Program-made: the position numbers and the translations under genes
In this document: piece after piece, positions 7,769-18,133 of the stretch
Position numbering within the stretch: position 1 is the stretch's first letter
Layout of the letters: every line of letters begins with the position of its first letter
The notes under the pieces: generated by a model
Database searches by the model: none
What the model was told of the DNA's origin: nothing
What the model saw: the letters and a program-made list of their open reading frames with translations, nothing else
Source: Actinernus sp. WN-2022
Lineage: Eukaryota > Cnidaria > Anthozoa > Actiniaria > Actinernidae
DNA length: 64,000 bases
Assembly: GCA_030867875.1 (NCBI GenBank)
Contig: JAOWCC010000577.1
Coordinates: forward strand, 80,953,740-81,017,739
Direction of reading: 5' to 3'

Positions 7769-8887
7769 TGAGATGAGAAAAATTGAAAACATTGTTTTCA
7801 GAGGCTGAGCACTTAAATTGCTTGCAGAGACGGAAACACAATCTGTTGTTTTCACAAAATTGTTTGCATGGCTATGTTTCTCATCCATTTTGTGATTTTG
7901 CATTTTGTGATTAAATTCTACTGGTGAGGTTTTTCAGTTGTAATAGCATTTTTCTGGTGTATTAACTCGAACATCCCAACAATTCCCAGCATTATTTCTC
8001 ATCCTCCTCCCTCAGGTTACATGTAAATGAAGACATGTCTCTGAGGAAAAACATCTGCAATGCATATAATATGTACCTCGGATTTATTGTTAATTTGTTT
8101 AGCCGGTCTTGCGTGACACGTCACGTTACTCTCTCTGAGAATGATTCAATGCTACAGGTATTTTTACTGGTTATAAGGATGTATAATCATAGCCCACTAT
8201 CATCAAACTAAATAGATCTGCTAATCGTAGATTCCTTATTTCACTGTTAAGCGATACGGCAAGCACAACTGCCCTAGCGAGACAACAATAACTTTATTTC
8301 GCGGGAATCGAAGGTCAGCGAGTTTTACTTATGTAAACATGAAATATTTACCATTTTACCTCTTGCTAAAACGTTCCGATGTAAAGTAATAGTCTTCTGA
8401 GCCATTTTTATTAGGTTATGCTATAATACTTTGACAAATCTACACGCCGGAATGATATTATGACTAAATATTTGGCGGAAAAAAAAAGTTAATATATGCA
8501 CATTTTTAGCTATTTCTCGCACGGCTCACGCTAAATCATTGAGTAGTGCCAATCAATACTTTGCAGATTTTTGATGGCAATTGTGTAGGCTACTGAAAAA
8601 TGATTTTAATGTTAAAATAAACTACCGCACTTTTGAGAAACAGCCCCTTAAAAATGACTCCATTCTGGTGATTTTCGTGATAAGCTAAAATACCGAATTT
8701 TATCCGAATATTAAAAAAAAAGAATTTCTCCGACTAGAGTTTTTCAAACGTGAACATGCTATTTAAAAAGTAGATAATGCACACAAAGTGTAGCAAAGCC
8801 GTCAGTTATGCGTAGTGACTTTGACAGTCTTTCAAAGTTAGCCCAGATTTTACCGTTTTTAAGGCCTATCTAGGCCAAAAATGGAGG

Positions 8888-9073
8888 GGGGTGGTCAATC
8901 TCAGAAACAAAAAGGCGAGTGGAACTTTAAATACCACCGTTCGAAATCTTATCAGGTACCTACTAAGTGCTGAAAAAATTAAGGGAATCGGCCGACCCCC
9001 ATCTTTCGGTTCTGCCCGGTTTTCTCAGACAATGACTCTTAAAGCTATACATATACATAGTTTATATCTTTAA
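8888..9073 (+). pseudogene. Fragment of a conserved-looking element protein
   Basis: An open stretch ends SGTLNTTVRNLIRYLLSAEK, GRPPSFGSARFSQTMTLKAI and IHSLYL before a stop at about 9071-9073, just upstream of the next frame. No ATG precedes it, so it looks like the 3' end of a gene lost to the left. Family not identified. Confidence 0.35.
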
Positions 9074-9081
9074 TATATAAG

Positions 9082-9737
9082 ATGGTTATATTAAATGTCA
9101 CCACCACATCGGCTGACCATACTGTCTACTTTGATAATCCCATTCTTATCAAGAATATTTCACTAATCGAGATCACTTTTGAGAACAGTTGGTGGAACCT
9201 AGCAAAGAAAGCTTCATTCTGGTGGAATACCCCAGGTATGGTGAGATTCCCATACTCACTATGGGGTATCATGATATAGCTAGCATCAAACAAGCTTTAA
9301 CACCCGCAATTGATGCTGGCATTATTAAATTAACGCCTAGTAAGGCTTTAACTCTAAAGGTTATTAAGCCACTAATTTTAAGTAAAAATCTTTGCGCGCT
9401 GTTGGGGGTTGAAGGAGATAAATATGGCCAGATTATATAATGCTCGAAGCGCGCAACCACGAACTGATGTTTAATAACATCTAGACAGCATATATCCACT
9501 GTGATGTGGTGGATTCTAGTTTCTCAATTCTCGATGGAAAGCAATCAAACGTGCTGACTAGCTTAGAGATCCGAGGCGGAAGATCTACAAAAAAATACTT
9601 ACTCTACGTTGGTCATTATACCCATACGAGCTCTAGGGACAACAAGAAATAGCCTTCGCCTGACAATTCGCGATGAAAAAGGAAATATCGTAGACTTCCG
9701 TGGTCGACCTATCCGCTACGTATTGAAGATTGAATAA
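9082..9737 (+). pseudogene. Structural-like protein remnant with frameshifts
   Basis: ATG at 9082 starts MVILNVTTTSADHTVYFDNP, then EITFENSWWNL. The frame breaks near 9190-9240 and continues in another frame (YGEIPILTMGYHDIASIKQA ... LSKNLCALLG) to about 9440. It resumes at about 9510 (ILDGKQSNVLTSLEI), breaks again near 9640 and ends NIVDFRGRPIRYVLKIE with a stop at 9735-9737. The C-terminal D-x-G-N-x-VDF-x-G-x-PI pattern recalls a block in capsid- or fibre-associated proteins of Polinton-like viruses, from memory. At least three disruptions make this a pseudogene. Confidence 0.4.
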
Positions 9738-9756
9738 GTTAAGACATATACATACG

Positions 9757-10390
9757 ATGGACGGCGATTCAATTCAACCACTTCTTCCTTCAGCACCAAA
9801 TATCTATCCATCGCTTGCGAGTGGTACTGGAAAGAATTTTCGACTGCAAACAATCCGAGATACGCTTTCGGATATCGAAACTCAAGAAAAACACTATGAA
9901 GGTGTGCGTAAGAAATATGCGTGTTCTCAAGGAATAGTTCATGGCATCGCAGTGGTAACAGGAGGTCTATCTGTGATTTTATCTGGATCTGGATTGGGAG
10001 TAGCTTTAACCGGTTTTGGAATAGTGATTGGTCTACCACTTGGTGTTATTGGTGGTCTATGTGGATTAATTTCAGCATCTACGACCCTTGGAGCTAAAAA
10101 AAATAGGAATAAAAGTATCTAAACATGAGAAAACAACTATGTTGGCAAAAGCGAAAATTAATACGATTCGTGATCTAGTATCGAAAGCCCTACGCGATGA
10201 AAATATATCTGACTCTGAATACAGTATCATCCTCGCTGAAGCAGATAAATACGAGATTATGAGGTCTGAAATTCGTCACGAGACTTCGATGATCGTTGGG
10301 GGTAAAAAAAGCGTGGAACAGATTCGAACCGAACTCAAGCAAGAAGTGCAAAATGAAATGCGAGAAAAACTTGGTAGTCTAGTGGGATAA
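9757..10390 (+). pseudogene. Two-TM element protein with one frameshift
   Basis: ATG at 9757 starts MDGDSIQPLLPSAPNIYPSL. Residues about 65-110 are two hydrophobic Gly/Ala-rich segments (SQGIVHGIAVVTGG and GVALTGFGIVIGLPLGVIGG). At an A8 run (10096-10103) the frame changes, and the second half continues SKHEKTTMLAKAKINTIRDL and DSEYSIILAEADKYEIM to a stop at 10390. Two-TM proteins with this SKHEK...TI.DLVSKAL...ISD.E...IL.E..KY layout recur in Polinton-like elements and in cnidarian genomes, from memory. A virion-membrane or membrane-remodelling role is inference. Confidence 0.55.
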
Positions 10391-10410
10391 AAATCGACCC
10401 CTATCACTAG

Positions 10411-11334
10411 TTAGACCGTGTTTGTATAGATGGGCTCAAAGTGGGAATGGTAAGCAATCAACTCCTTGATAAAACGTACGATCGAACCCTTATGTATACC
10501 ACATCGTTTAACAACATCGATAAGAGATATATGAGATCCCGAACGACGTAGTACCTCGTAACTTGCTCCAACGACTTTAGTTCGAAGTATAGAGCTGGTA
10601 CCTATATCGCTTTCTATTGCCGTATGAACAATCTCATAGACTATTTGTTGGATATTCTTAGGTACTCCTTTGGGTTGGAGTTTAACGAAAGTCGTTACAA
10701 CGTGAGGAACTATTCGATCGGCATTTAAATCTATATCGATCTTATCGTCATCGTGTAGAGAACGTATAAAGACATTTCCGCTACAGATGCTTTTATTGTT
10801 TAGTTGCATAAAACGAGCGACCTCACCTTTAGATCGAACGAACCCACATTGTATACATGCCTGATAAAGTATAACAGCTAAAATAGTTCGTTTCGTATAG
10901 CTACGTTTGATACAAACTTTCTTTACTTGGATGAATACGTCAGCTACGATTACTAATACATTTGTGGGAAACGAGAGGGCGTAATTTTGTTTATAAATAG
11001 TGTTGTATGTCTGTAGTTCTCTCATGATCATTCGTAGTTGCAATTCTTTGTTATCACTTTGCTTTGGGATTGTGCGGTCTAGATCATGTTGATACTGAAA
11101 GCTATCCGGACCTACTATACGTAACCGAGTAGTAAGATTGATAGTTGTTTCTTCGCATGATTCGACCTCGGAAATAAGACCACATGTAGGACATACGAAT
11201 TCCGCCACATTCATACCTGCACCCATTGGACAGAGACATTCGGGACATGTTTCACCGGGGTTAATATGCAACTGTGGTTTGATATGTAGGCTTGCACAAA
11301 TTTCTGAACCAAGTAATCTAATAAGCTCGTCCAT
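10411..11334 (-). CDS. TFIIB-like transcription factor
   Basis: The frame is intact for 307 codons. I place the start at the ATG at 11334 rather than one five codons upstream, because the latter lies inside the TATAATGTACATCACA motif shared by other genes here. Residues 30-51 form a zinc ribbon (C30-PE-C33, then C48-PT-C51-G). Two helical blocks follow that fit paired cyclin folds (about 100-200 and 210-300), the second ending in a helix-turn-helix-like IHKGSIVRFIKELIAYH. TFIIB recruits RNA polymerase to promoters. A viral-type TFIIB next to a repeated promoter motif suggests the element ran its own transcription programme. No catalytic residue is expected. Confidence 0.6.
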   Translation of the reverse strand: MDELIRLLGSEICASLHIKPQLHINPGETCPECLCPMGAGMNVAEFVCPTCGLISEVESCEETTINLTTRLRIVGPDSFQYQHDLDRTIPKQSDNKELQLRMIMRELQTYNTIYKQNYALSFPTNVLVIVADVFIQVKKVCIKRSYTKRTILAVILYQACIQCGFVRSKGEVARFMQLNNKSICSGNVFIRSLHDDDKIDIDLNADRIVPHVVTTFVKLQPKGVPKNIQQIVYEIVHTAIESDIGTSSILRTKVVGASYEVLRRSGSHISLIDVVKRCGIHKGSIVRFIKELIAYHSHFEPIYTNTV

Positions 11335-11337
11335 ACT

Positions 11338-11354
11338 TGTGATGTACATTATAA
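11338..11354 (-). promoter_or_regulatory. TATATCACA-type motif upstream of the TFIIB-like gene
   Basis: Minus strand reads TTATAATGTACATCACA, three bases before the ATG at 11334. It decides the start: the ATG inside the motif (11349) would make the motif part of the coding sequence. Confidence 0.5.
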
Positions 11355-11484
11355 ACCAATCTATCGTTCAAATGAAAAAAAAAGGAATGAAAAGAGGTTG
11401 CATGACAATTTCTCTTCATTCTTTTTTTTTTTTTTTTGTGTGTGATTTCTCCTCATCCTCCAATTCTACCACATTTAGCTCTTT

Positions 11485-11796
11485 CTAACCGATTGCGAGG
11501 TCCCCCAACAACTTATCGAGATCTTTCTCCGATTCCACCACATTTGGATCAGATCGTTTCTTATCGAGGCTCTTCTTATTGCGAATGAGACGGCATTGCC
11601 TCGCGCCACATTTTGAACAAAGCTCGTAACTCGTACGACAGCCTCTACCGCACTTCGAACATGGAACGAATGTGGTACCCCCTTTTTGTATCTGGAAGTT
11701 ATGTTGAGCACAATACACTGATGTCTTAGAACACTTCCTTACGCATTTAGTGTCCTTACCCCGCATCAACCAATCGTAAGTTATTATCTCAGTCAT
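11485..11796 (-). CDS. Small zinc-binding protein (103 aa)
   Basis: ATG at 11796 opens MTEIITYDWLMRGKDTKC. Cys pairs CVRKC, CSKCGRGC and CSKCGARQC are spaced like zinc-ribbon or treble-clef fingers, and the C-terminus is charged (ESEKDLDKLLGDLAIG). The TATATAGGTATATCACA motif ends two bases before the ATG. The gene lies divergently placed neither to the TFIIB-like gene nor to the next gene; all four genes on this half run leftward. The role is unknown; a transcription-linked role is only suggested by the company. Confidence 0.5.
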   Translation of the reverse strand: MTEIITYDWLMRGKDTKCVRKCSKTSVYCAQHNFQIQKGGTTFVPCSKCGRGCRTSYELCSKCGARQCRLIRNKKSLDKKRSDPNVVESEKDLDKLLGDLAIG

Positions 11797-11798
11797 CG

Positions 11799-11817
11799 TG
11801 TGATATACCTATATATG
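11799..11817 (-). promoter_or_regulatory. TATATCACA-type motif upstream of the zinc protein gene
   Basis: CATATATAGGTATATCACA ends two bases before the start codon, the best match to the shared motif. The same words occur inside the TIRs (for example TATATATAGGTATATCAAG). Confidence 0.6.
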
Positions 11818-11825
11818 TTATGTGT

Positions 11826-12572
11826 CTAATTGATCTCAAGCGCATCTAATAAGTTAAAGAGATCCTGTTCATATGCATCTGAAGTCCTAGTATTGTCCCG
11901 CCAAGCATCGTTACTGGCATAAACATCGGATTGCGTACGCTTAAAGGTCTTTTTTGGTTGTTGTACTATATCGATATCAAGATCTAATGGATTTGAAATT
12001 CCCATACCACTCAAACAAATACTATCGGCGACACAAATACCATCATGATAAGATCCTGGTAATATAAGTTTATGTAAGTTGTGAATATTAAGAATTTCTG
12101 AGTTCTCATCGACAAGAACTTCATATGCATAACAACCTCCTTCTATAGAATATTTCTTACTTTTATCAAAAAATCTCCCATTGGATGTTCCTGTCTTACT
12201 ATCACATTTCATACGTATTCTCATAATAGGATTAGATAATTGACATCCAGCATTAGATACGGCATTTACAGAAATAGCTCTTTGAATCATTGGAACTATC
12301 TTAGTAGAAATAGCCACGATAGCATCTTTCTTGGGTACTTCGCGTTTGAGTGGATTAGGATTATACATGACAATTTTTTTATCTACGATAAGCTTATCGA
12401 CTTCACACTCGAATACATAATCCATATAATCAATTAGTTTAAAGATTGGACTCAATTCTCCGTCATCTTTTTCCGTAGGGCCCATTTCTCTCCATTTTCG
12501 AAATTGCAAACAAGGGTGACGATCGCGTTTCTTTCCGAAATTCAGATTAATCACATCTCGGGGAGTCTTCAT
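11826..12572 (-). CDS. Conserved-looking element protein, larger part
   Basis: The frame holds 248 codons (NLNFGKKRDRHPCLQFRKW ... NPIMRIRMKCDSKTGTSNG ... ICVADSICLSGMGISNPLDL) and ends in an acidic, Asp/Asn-rich tail (AYEQDLFNLLDALEIN). Its nominal ATG at 12572 has no promoter motif and lies inside the end of the upstream frame (12547-12825). The sequence sense runs on from that frame across a short C run (CTCCCCG, about 12555-12561), so the two are probably one gene of about 330 codons with a single-base frameshift. The acidic C-terminus and RFEG/FRKW blocks are compatible with a single-strand DNA-binding protein, but that is weak inference. Confidence 0.45.
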   Translation of the reverse strand: MKTPRDVINLNFGKKRDRHPCLQFRKWREMGPTEKDDGELSPIFKLIDYMDYVFECEVDKLIVDKKIVMYNPNPLKREVPKKDAIVAISTKIVPMIQRAISVNAVSNAGCQLSNPIMRIRMKCDSKTGTSNGRFFDKSKKYSIEGGCYAYEVLVDENSEILNIHNLHKLILPGSYHDGICVADSICLSGMGISNPLDLDIDIVQQPKKTFKRTQSDVYASNDAWRDNTRTSDAYEQDLFNLLDALEIN

Positions 12573-12825
12573 CGAATGGAACTATTTGACCAACGTGTTT
12601 CTCTCCTTCAAACCGAAAGATAGCACGAGAAGGTCCCTTTCCAATATTAAAGTAAGCTGAAACATATTTAGATCCATTTGGTCCTTTTCGTGGTTTATCC
12701 CAATCAAATGACATAACGGTATCATAAGATTCGCCATTAGCTTCAGCTTTCTCAAATGCGGCAATGACAGCACTTACATCGAAGATGAAATCAGACTTGG
12801 CATTAGGAATAGCCTCGGAATCCAT
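12547..12825 (-). CDS. Conserved-looking element protein, N-terminal part
   Basis: ATG at 12825 starts MDSEAIPNAKSDFIFDVSAV and continues MSFDWDKPRKGPNGSKYVSA, then NIGKGPSRAIFRFEGEKHVG. It stops 92 codons in, right after the point where the downstream frame takes over. The TATATCACA motif (12856-12872) lies about 28 bp upstream, at the inner edge of the right TIR. The pair is either overlapping genes or one broken gene; I favour the latter. Confidence 0.5.
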   Translation of the reverse strand: MDSEAIPNAKSDFIFDVSAVIAAFEKAEANGESYDTVMSFDWDKPRKGPNGSKYVSAYFNIGKGPSRAIFRFEGEKHVGQIVPFDEDSPRCD

Positions 12826-12855
12826 TTCTTAATAATACGAATAAGCAATCCTCGT

Positions 12856-13411
12856 GTGATATACCTTATAATATCGTATCGCTAATAGGCGTTCGTTCTT
12901 GATATACCTATATATATCATATCTCTAAATGGTTTTCGAAATGCAATAAAACGTGCAACGAATGGTGAGCAACGAGGGGTGATATACTATATGATAGCCT
13001 TTCGTTAAATGGGTGGCTGTATCATGTTTGACTTTGGTTATATTAGAGGGTGTCCTGCTTTGCTTTGTTGTATTTTGTGCGCAAAAATGTCTGAAAAACA
13101 ATGGCACCTGACAAAAACAGCAAAAAGTTCTAACAGAGTGTGAAAAAGCAACAAAAAGTTCTAACAGAGTGTGAAAAAGCAACAAAAAGTTCTAACAGAG
13201 TGTGAAAAAGCAACAAAAAGTTCTAACAGAGTGTGAAAAAGCAACAAAAAGTTCTAACAGAGTGTGAAAAAGCAACAAAAAGTTCTAACAGAGTGTGAAA
13301 AAGCAACAAAAAGTTCTAACAGAGTGTGAAAAAGCAACAAAAAGTTCTAACAAAATGAGAAAAAGCAACAAAAAAGCAAGGCGGTATTTGTTTGACTCCG
13401 GATATACTACT
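12856..13411 (-). repeat. Right terminal inverted repeat
   Basis: Inverse of 5130-5499, but longer because of an expanded tandem block. Its inner end includes the TATATCACA motif for the first leftward gene, so promoter and TIR overlap. Confidence 0.85.
13108..13366 (-). repeat. 31-bp tandem array in the right TIR
   Basis: About eight copies of AAAAAGCAACAAAAAGTTCT plus AACAGAGTGTG. The left TIR has only about two, so the array expanded or contracted after the TIRs last matched. Confidence 0.85.
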
Positions 13412-15080
13412 AATACTGTAGCTGGTTTTTCGTCGAATTGAATTTAGTGCTCAATGTTTTTAGAAAAGTGTAGGAATTATTTGGCCAAGTTTCAAATTGA
13501 GTTCAAGGCCACGATGCTGGCATAATTTGCCATGTTTCTATAGAGTTATAGAAACACGGCTTGCAACCAATCAGAGCGCGTATTTTCTGTGGGTTATTTA
13601 TAAACACAAATAGAAATACAAAATTCAAGGTCAGCAAGTTTTGAGAACTCGACAGTGATAACATAAATCATTTCCAGAAAATGTTACCGAATCAAATTTA
13701 AGACGCCTTTACCATATTTCAGAGATTTATCGATCATGTCACTATATAAAGTTAATCGGTTCAGTCCAATCGGTCAGAAAGAGCTTCCACTGACGCTAGG
13801 GCAGAAATTTGAGACGAATGGTACAGCCAAAGATAAAAATATTAACTTGGGTGAATAAACATCGGCAGAATCTCAATAAATGAAAGAAGAACGAAACTAA
13901 AAAGAAAGACAGTCGAGTGCTAAAAGCACTATAAAATAACAAACAAAGTTTACGACAAGTGAAAAAATATCTGCATAGCAGGCTATATTTTTAGAGAGCT
14001 CTTTCATTTCCTCGGCAAAATTCTTCTCCCAAAAGCTTAACACATTCTTATTTACAGGATTACGTGATCGAATACTTTTTCCTAACTCACGGTTTCCGCA
14101 AATGATCCTCAAATTGATGACGATGCAATATTTTTCAAAAGTTTCTAAAGTAGAATATTGAATTTTTGAGGGAGCGTTAAGAAGGATGACCAAAACAAAA
14201 TCCGATGATTTGCACTACCCATATACATATTGATGACGTCACTATTACGTCATGTACCATTTATAATATATTTCTCAATGTTTTCAATTACCTTTAACAT
14301 CAGTAAATTATATATTTTCGATTTTCCATCATAATCGAAAACCCGTGTTCGATTGGTTAAGAGGGAGAAATCTCCAAGGTGAAATCCTTGGGAAATCTCC
14401 AAGGTGATCCTGTACTATACTTCGTCCGTTGATCGTTGCAGTTTTTCATATACAATATAGAACTATTTGCAAAATAACTTCTTCATTCATCTTTTAAAGC
14501 TTAAAATATTTGTTCATGACAATCTAGCAATTTAAAGATGAAATCGGTACCCACAATCGTGTGTCTTTAGAATTTCCAATTTTTGAGCGGAAATACTTTA
14601 AAATTCACAGTGAAAGAGAGATAATTTGACCTTAAAAGGAGTCCTTCATTATGACGTCACAATAATGTCACTATATAAACCTGATTAATCCTAAGTACGA
14701 AAAATTCGTTCAATTTGAAATCGAATTTTGAAAAACAAAATGTGCTAGTTCATACATTTTGGCTCGCTCGCAGTGATCGATTTTGAGGTAATTTATGCCT
14801 TGCGTGACTCTTTCAATTTGAAGTTGTTTTAATGTGAGCATCGAGACAGGAAATTATATTATTGCCTGCCGGCTCTGGCCTTTTTTTTGGGAATAGCTAA
14901 TACCCTCGTCCGATCTGGAGTGAACATACTACATTGAAATTATCAATAACTGAATTCAGGACTGAAATTTATCCTATTGAGGGTACCTATGACCATATTT
15001 GGGCAATGTGTGTTGAATAATAGGAGCTCATATACTAGTAGGGAACCTATAAGAAAGCTCGATAGCTTATATCCAGCGGG
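13412..15080. other. No gene seen
   Basis: AT-rich flank of the element. It includes a short word shared with several MITE-like repeats elsewhere (AACCAATCAGAGCGCG then GGGTTATTTATAA, about 13566-13605) and a small duplicated AATCTCCAAGGTGA near 14370-14410. Confidence 0.4.
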
Positions 15081-15086
15081 AATTAA

Positions 15087-15522
15087 AGTGCATATAAGTC
15101 CTAGCCAGTTATCTTTGATATCGATTGTACATGAAGTGAATAGTCCAACGGTAGAATATTTCTTGATTTGGGTATTACGTCTACGATATATGAAGGTTTA
15201 TATTTCGAATATGCTAATGATGTGATGTCATCACCGACACACTTATTATACAAAAGCATGCTGGTAGAAACAAATTACCTATTTTTAAATTCTAAGTTAT
15301 ATTTGAAGCTTATCAAAGTGATTTTACAAAAAAAGAATTCTAAATTAGAAAATTGCTTAATCCACAAGCACAAAGAAATTCAGCAAATGTCGGTGATGAC
15401 ATCACACATTAGCATATTGGAAATATAAACCTTTATATCTCGTAGACGCAACACCCAAATCAACACCCACTTCATTCACAATCGATATCAAAGATAACTA
15501 GCTAGGGCTTATATGCACTTTA
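15087..15522. mobile_element. Foldback MITE
   Basis: Arms at about 15087-15243 and 15388-15522 are inverse copies (GTGCATATAAGTCCTAGCCA against its reverse complement, and TATCGATTGTACATGAAGTG). The centre is unrelated AT-rich DNA. No coding capacity. Confidence 0.7.
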
Positions 15523-15559
15523 AGTGCTGTAAAGAGTGCAATAATTTCACTTGTTCCAT

Positions 15560-16045
15560 AACCATACCTTTTCCAGATACAACGCAAGCTCTCATTGGCT
15601 CACTCAGGCTCATTCATGTGGCAGTCATCAAAATCGAATGCATCAATTTTTTGGCCGTCACGTGATCACATCGTGACAGAAGATGGTGTGATGTGTCGTG
15701 CAAGCCACTGGCTAGCTAAAGGTGGGGAATATTTGTTTACAAAAACATCTAGATCTTCATCAAAAGCTGACCATTTTTCGTCGAAAGAAAGCGTACAAAA
15801 TCAAACCAGCTTCAAATAAACAATTTACATCTTTATCAAGCGCGCGAGAGAGCAATTGGTAGCTACAAGGGGATGCAAGATAGACCCAAAACGATACTAA
15901 AACTGCCGTAATGGCGCCGGCAGCATTTTGTGTTGTTTGTGCTTCCCGAAGAGAAGACGACAAATCTCGGTCATATCAGTTAGGTCCTGTATTTAGCAAA
16001 ACTCACTGATTCCCTCGGGGCAGTCATTTGTCGTTTGATAGCCAT
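15560..16045 (-). mobile_element. Non-autonomous dispersed repeat, family B copy 1
   Basis: Similar in inverse orientation to 50571-51138: both contain a block with TCTAGATCTTCATCAAAAGC, a basic stretch rich in Lys and Ser when translated, CTTCTCGAAGAGAAGACGAC-like sequence and a GAGGGAA...TTGAGTTTTG end. Copy 1 is decayed. Confidence 0.5.
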
Positions 16046-16440
16046 AAGTTTGTCTTTGTGAGTATTACGTGATCTCATATCCGGCACTCGCGCGCGACAG
16101 TTTTGATGCAATAACAAAGGTCGGGAAATGTAAATGGCTGTGAAAATAACTTCCATTCAATAAGGAAAGTTCGGTTCTCTCCCAGAAAACGAAAACATAA
16201 TCGAGGAAAACTGTACACATAAAACAGAGAAAGAACAACCTAACTAGCTACGGCTTCCTTCGATCGACCAATATATGAGGGGAAATCTCAAGATCGGAAA
16301 ACTTTGGCAGGGCTTCTACGCCACACACGAAGCTACAAAGGAAGCCAAATTTGCCGCGGACAACCGAACTTGAAAGCAGTCCAAGCTCCATAGCCATAGG
16401 TTTTGGATCCCTCATTTGGGTGGAGTTTGGTGATTTAGTT

Positions 16441-16755
16441 TTAGACTACTAAGAATAATCTTTGGTTGTCATAAAAGGAAAGGGGCTGAAAGAAGTGAAA
16501 ATACGATTTTAGGAGAGGTCTGAATTGCATTTTCCCGCTTTTCAGCAGCTCATTTAGGATATTTTCTCTACCGGGGGATTTGCTGCGCTTAAGATTATTT
16601 ATAGCGTCTTCGGTTTCCTCGTCCGAGATCGCAGTGTCAAGTCTTTCACTACTGTTGCTGGATTCAGCGGCATCTCCGTCACTTTTATATGGGATTCCCC
16701 TCCCCCCTTCCACCAGAGAGTAGAAGGGCCACTGACGATGGAATCTAACCTTCAA
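16441..16755 (-). pseudogene. Non-LTR retrotransposon fragment (pre-RT region)
   Basis: The minus frame reads AISDEETEDAINNLKRSKSP, GRENILNELLKSGK, then MQFRPLLKSYFHFF. EV..AI..LK..KSPG.D.I.NE..K is the block before the RT core of jockey-type and RTE-type LINEs. The copy is a short remnant. Confidence 0.5.
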
Positions 16756-17462
16756 GTTTCTCTAAAACGAAACTTCAAAAGTAACGCCTTGGGATAGAAG
16801 AGAAATACCATGTGAATGTCCTCCTATACTTTCTGCTGAACAGTTTCAATTAAGGATGGCAAATAGTACAGTCCATTACAAATCGTATTATGGCAACTTG
16901 ATCTTTTTTGCTCTAAATTTCTCTGTAATGAAGCACTGTGATTTTTTTTATTGCCATCCTTGATCAAAATTGTCTCCAGTGTACCTGAAAAGCACACTCT
17001 GTTAGTCTGAGTAACTATTTTTGTTTTTGATTTTAAAAAACTCCTCCTTTTCGGGTACGTTAATTGACAGTGAGCATTAAAATAAACTCGTAACTTCAAC
17101 TATAATTCTTTATTGCCGAGTCTGACATTGACATCGAGTCCCACTTGGGTCAGATATTTTTTCTCTTTCCCTCATAGGGCGTGCACACTTAGCACTACAG
17201 CTTACCACTTTACATCACACTGAGTACATAAGACTGCTTTTTCTTCAAAATACTATTATTGGTTTCGAAAAAGCTATATCACTGCACCGCTTCAATTTAA
17301 GGTCCACCATATAAGCCCAATATCTACCTGTTGTATGCATCCTCTGGTCTGTTGCTAATGTTTCCTTTGTTAAAGGGGCGCTTACCGTTTGTGTGGAAAA
17401 TTCGGTCAGGATTCTTCCCACCGGAAATGTTCGGGAAAAATGTATTACCTTTTTTCTCATTT

Positions 17463-17511
17463 TTACCGGGGTTACCGGGGTTACCGGGGTTACCGGGTTA
17501 CCGGGTTACCG
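17463..17511 (+). repeat. GGTTACCGG minisatellite
   Basis: Five to six units of GGGGTTACC or GGGTTACC lie in tandem. Homopolymer length varies between units. Confidence 0.8.
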
Positions 17512-17987
17512 AGAATTTCTGTACCACTTGTTTAGACCACTAGTTCCAGTCTCTTTTGTTGTTACCCAGGCTCTTACAGTCACAGATTTGAAGTATTATA
17601 AATGATACTTTCTTCCGGTTCTGTTTACTGGTGCCAAAACTTTAATTCCATGCAAATGGTAAGCGTCCCTGATTTCTGATTAGGTCAACACTCTGATATA
17701 TTATCGTTAATTTCCACTATTTTTTTGTCTCCTTCGATTGTACAATAATGTGATTGTCCAACATTCTTGAAGTGATGCTATAAACAGCTGGTGTAGCCAT
17801 TTTAAACAAAAAGTTCCGGCAAAACAGGTAAACCTTTAAAATTCAAATTACAGAGCCGAGGGAAAAACATAGGCGAGTGAATTAGCCTCTCTTGTTAAAA
17901 TGCGAAATATTAAGGGTTTAAAATTAAACAAGCCATCACAAAGTCAACAGAGGGAAGATAGTTGTCTATTAAAGACGGTTAGCCGGT

Positions 17988-18133
17988 ATTTTATGGCAGC
18001 TATTAGCGCCGTAAGCAGTCCGAAAAAAGTCGCTGACGGGATATGTCAGTAATATGTAAAGTGCCATGAGACTGTGGTGATATGGCGCTATTTAAATATG
18101 GCCATTATTATTATTATTATTATTATTATTATG
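17988..18133 (+). mobile_element. SINE 3' fragment
   Basis: Matches the tail of the SINE at 3195-3553: GGCAGCTATTAGCGCCGT, CTGACGGGATATGTCAGT, GTAAAGTGCCATGAGACTGT and ATGGCGCTATTTAAATATGG, then (ATT)n. The head is missing. Confidence 0.7.

Larger units (their letters stand above)
7241..8880. other. Filler within the element, no gene seen
   Basis: This AT-rich stretch separates polymerase remnants from the structural-like remnants. It holds a LINE-type 3' tail (about 7600-7725) and a long G run (7738-7768). It likely replaced the missing polymerase, capsid and other genes by deletion and insertion. Confidence 0.45.
5130..13411. mobile_element. Defective Polinton/adintovirus-like element, 8.3 kb
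   Basis: Long terminal inverted repeats begin AGTAGTATATCCGG at 5130 and end CCGGATATACTACT at 13411; 5'-AG...CT-3' ends are usual for Polintons. AATAC flanks both ends (5125-5129 and 13412-13416), a 5-bp direct repeat where 6 bp is typical. Inside are fragments of a protein-primed-type DNA polymerase B, a two-TM protein, a structural-like fragment and a TFIIB-like factor. Left-hand genes run rightward and right-hand genes run leftward. No integrase, major capsid, packaging ATPase or protease was seen, so the copy cannot be autonomous. Confidence 0.8.

Noticed and set aside
12925..13185. Minus-strand frame at the right end of the element as a separate gene
   Set aside because: Same TIR-encoded frame as at 5170; rejected for the same reason.
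13108..13366. Evenly spaced repeats resembling a CRISPR array
   Set aside because: Units are directly adjacent with no unique spacers; it is a tandem array inside a TIR of a eukaryotic element.
15595..15819. 74-codon plus-strand frame
   Set aside because: It is in the decayed copy of dispersed family B and is not conserved in the better copy at 50571.
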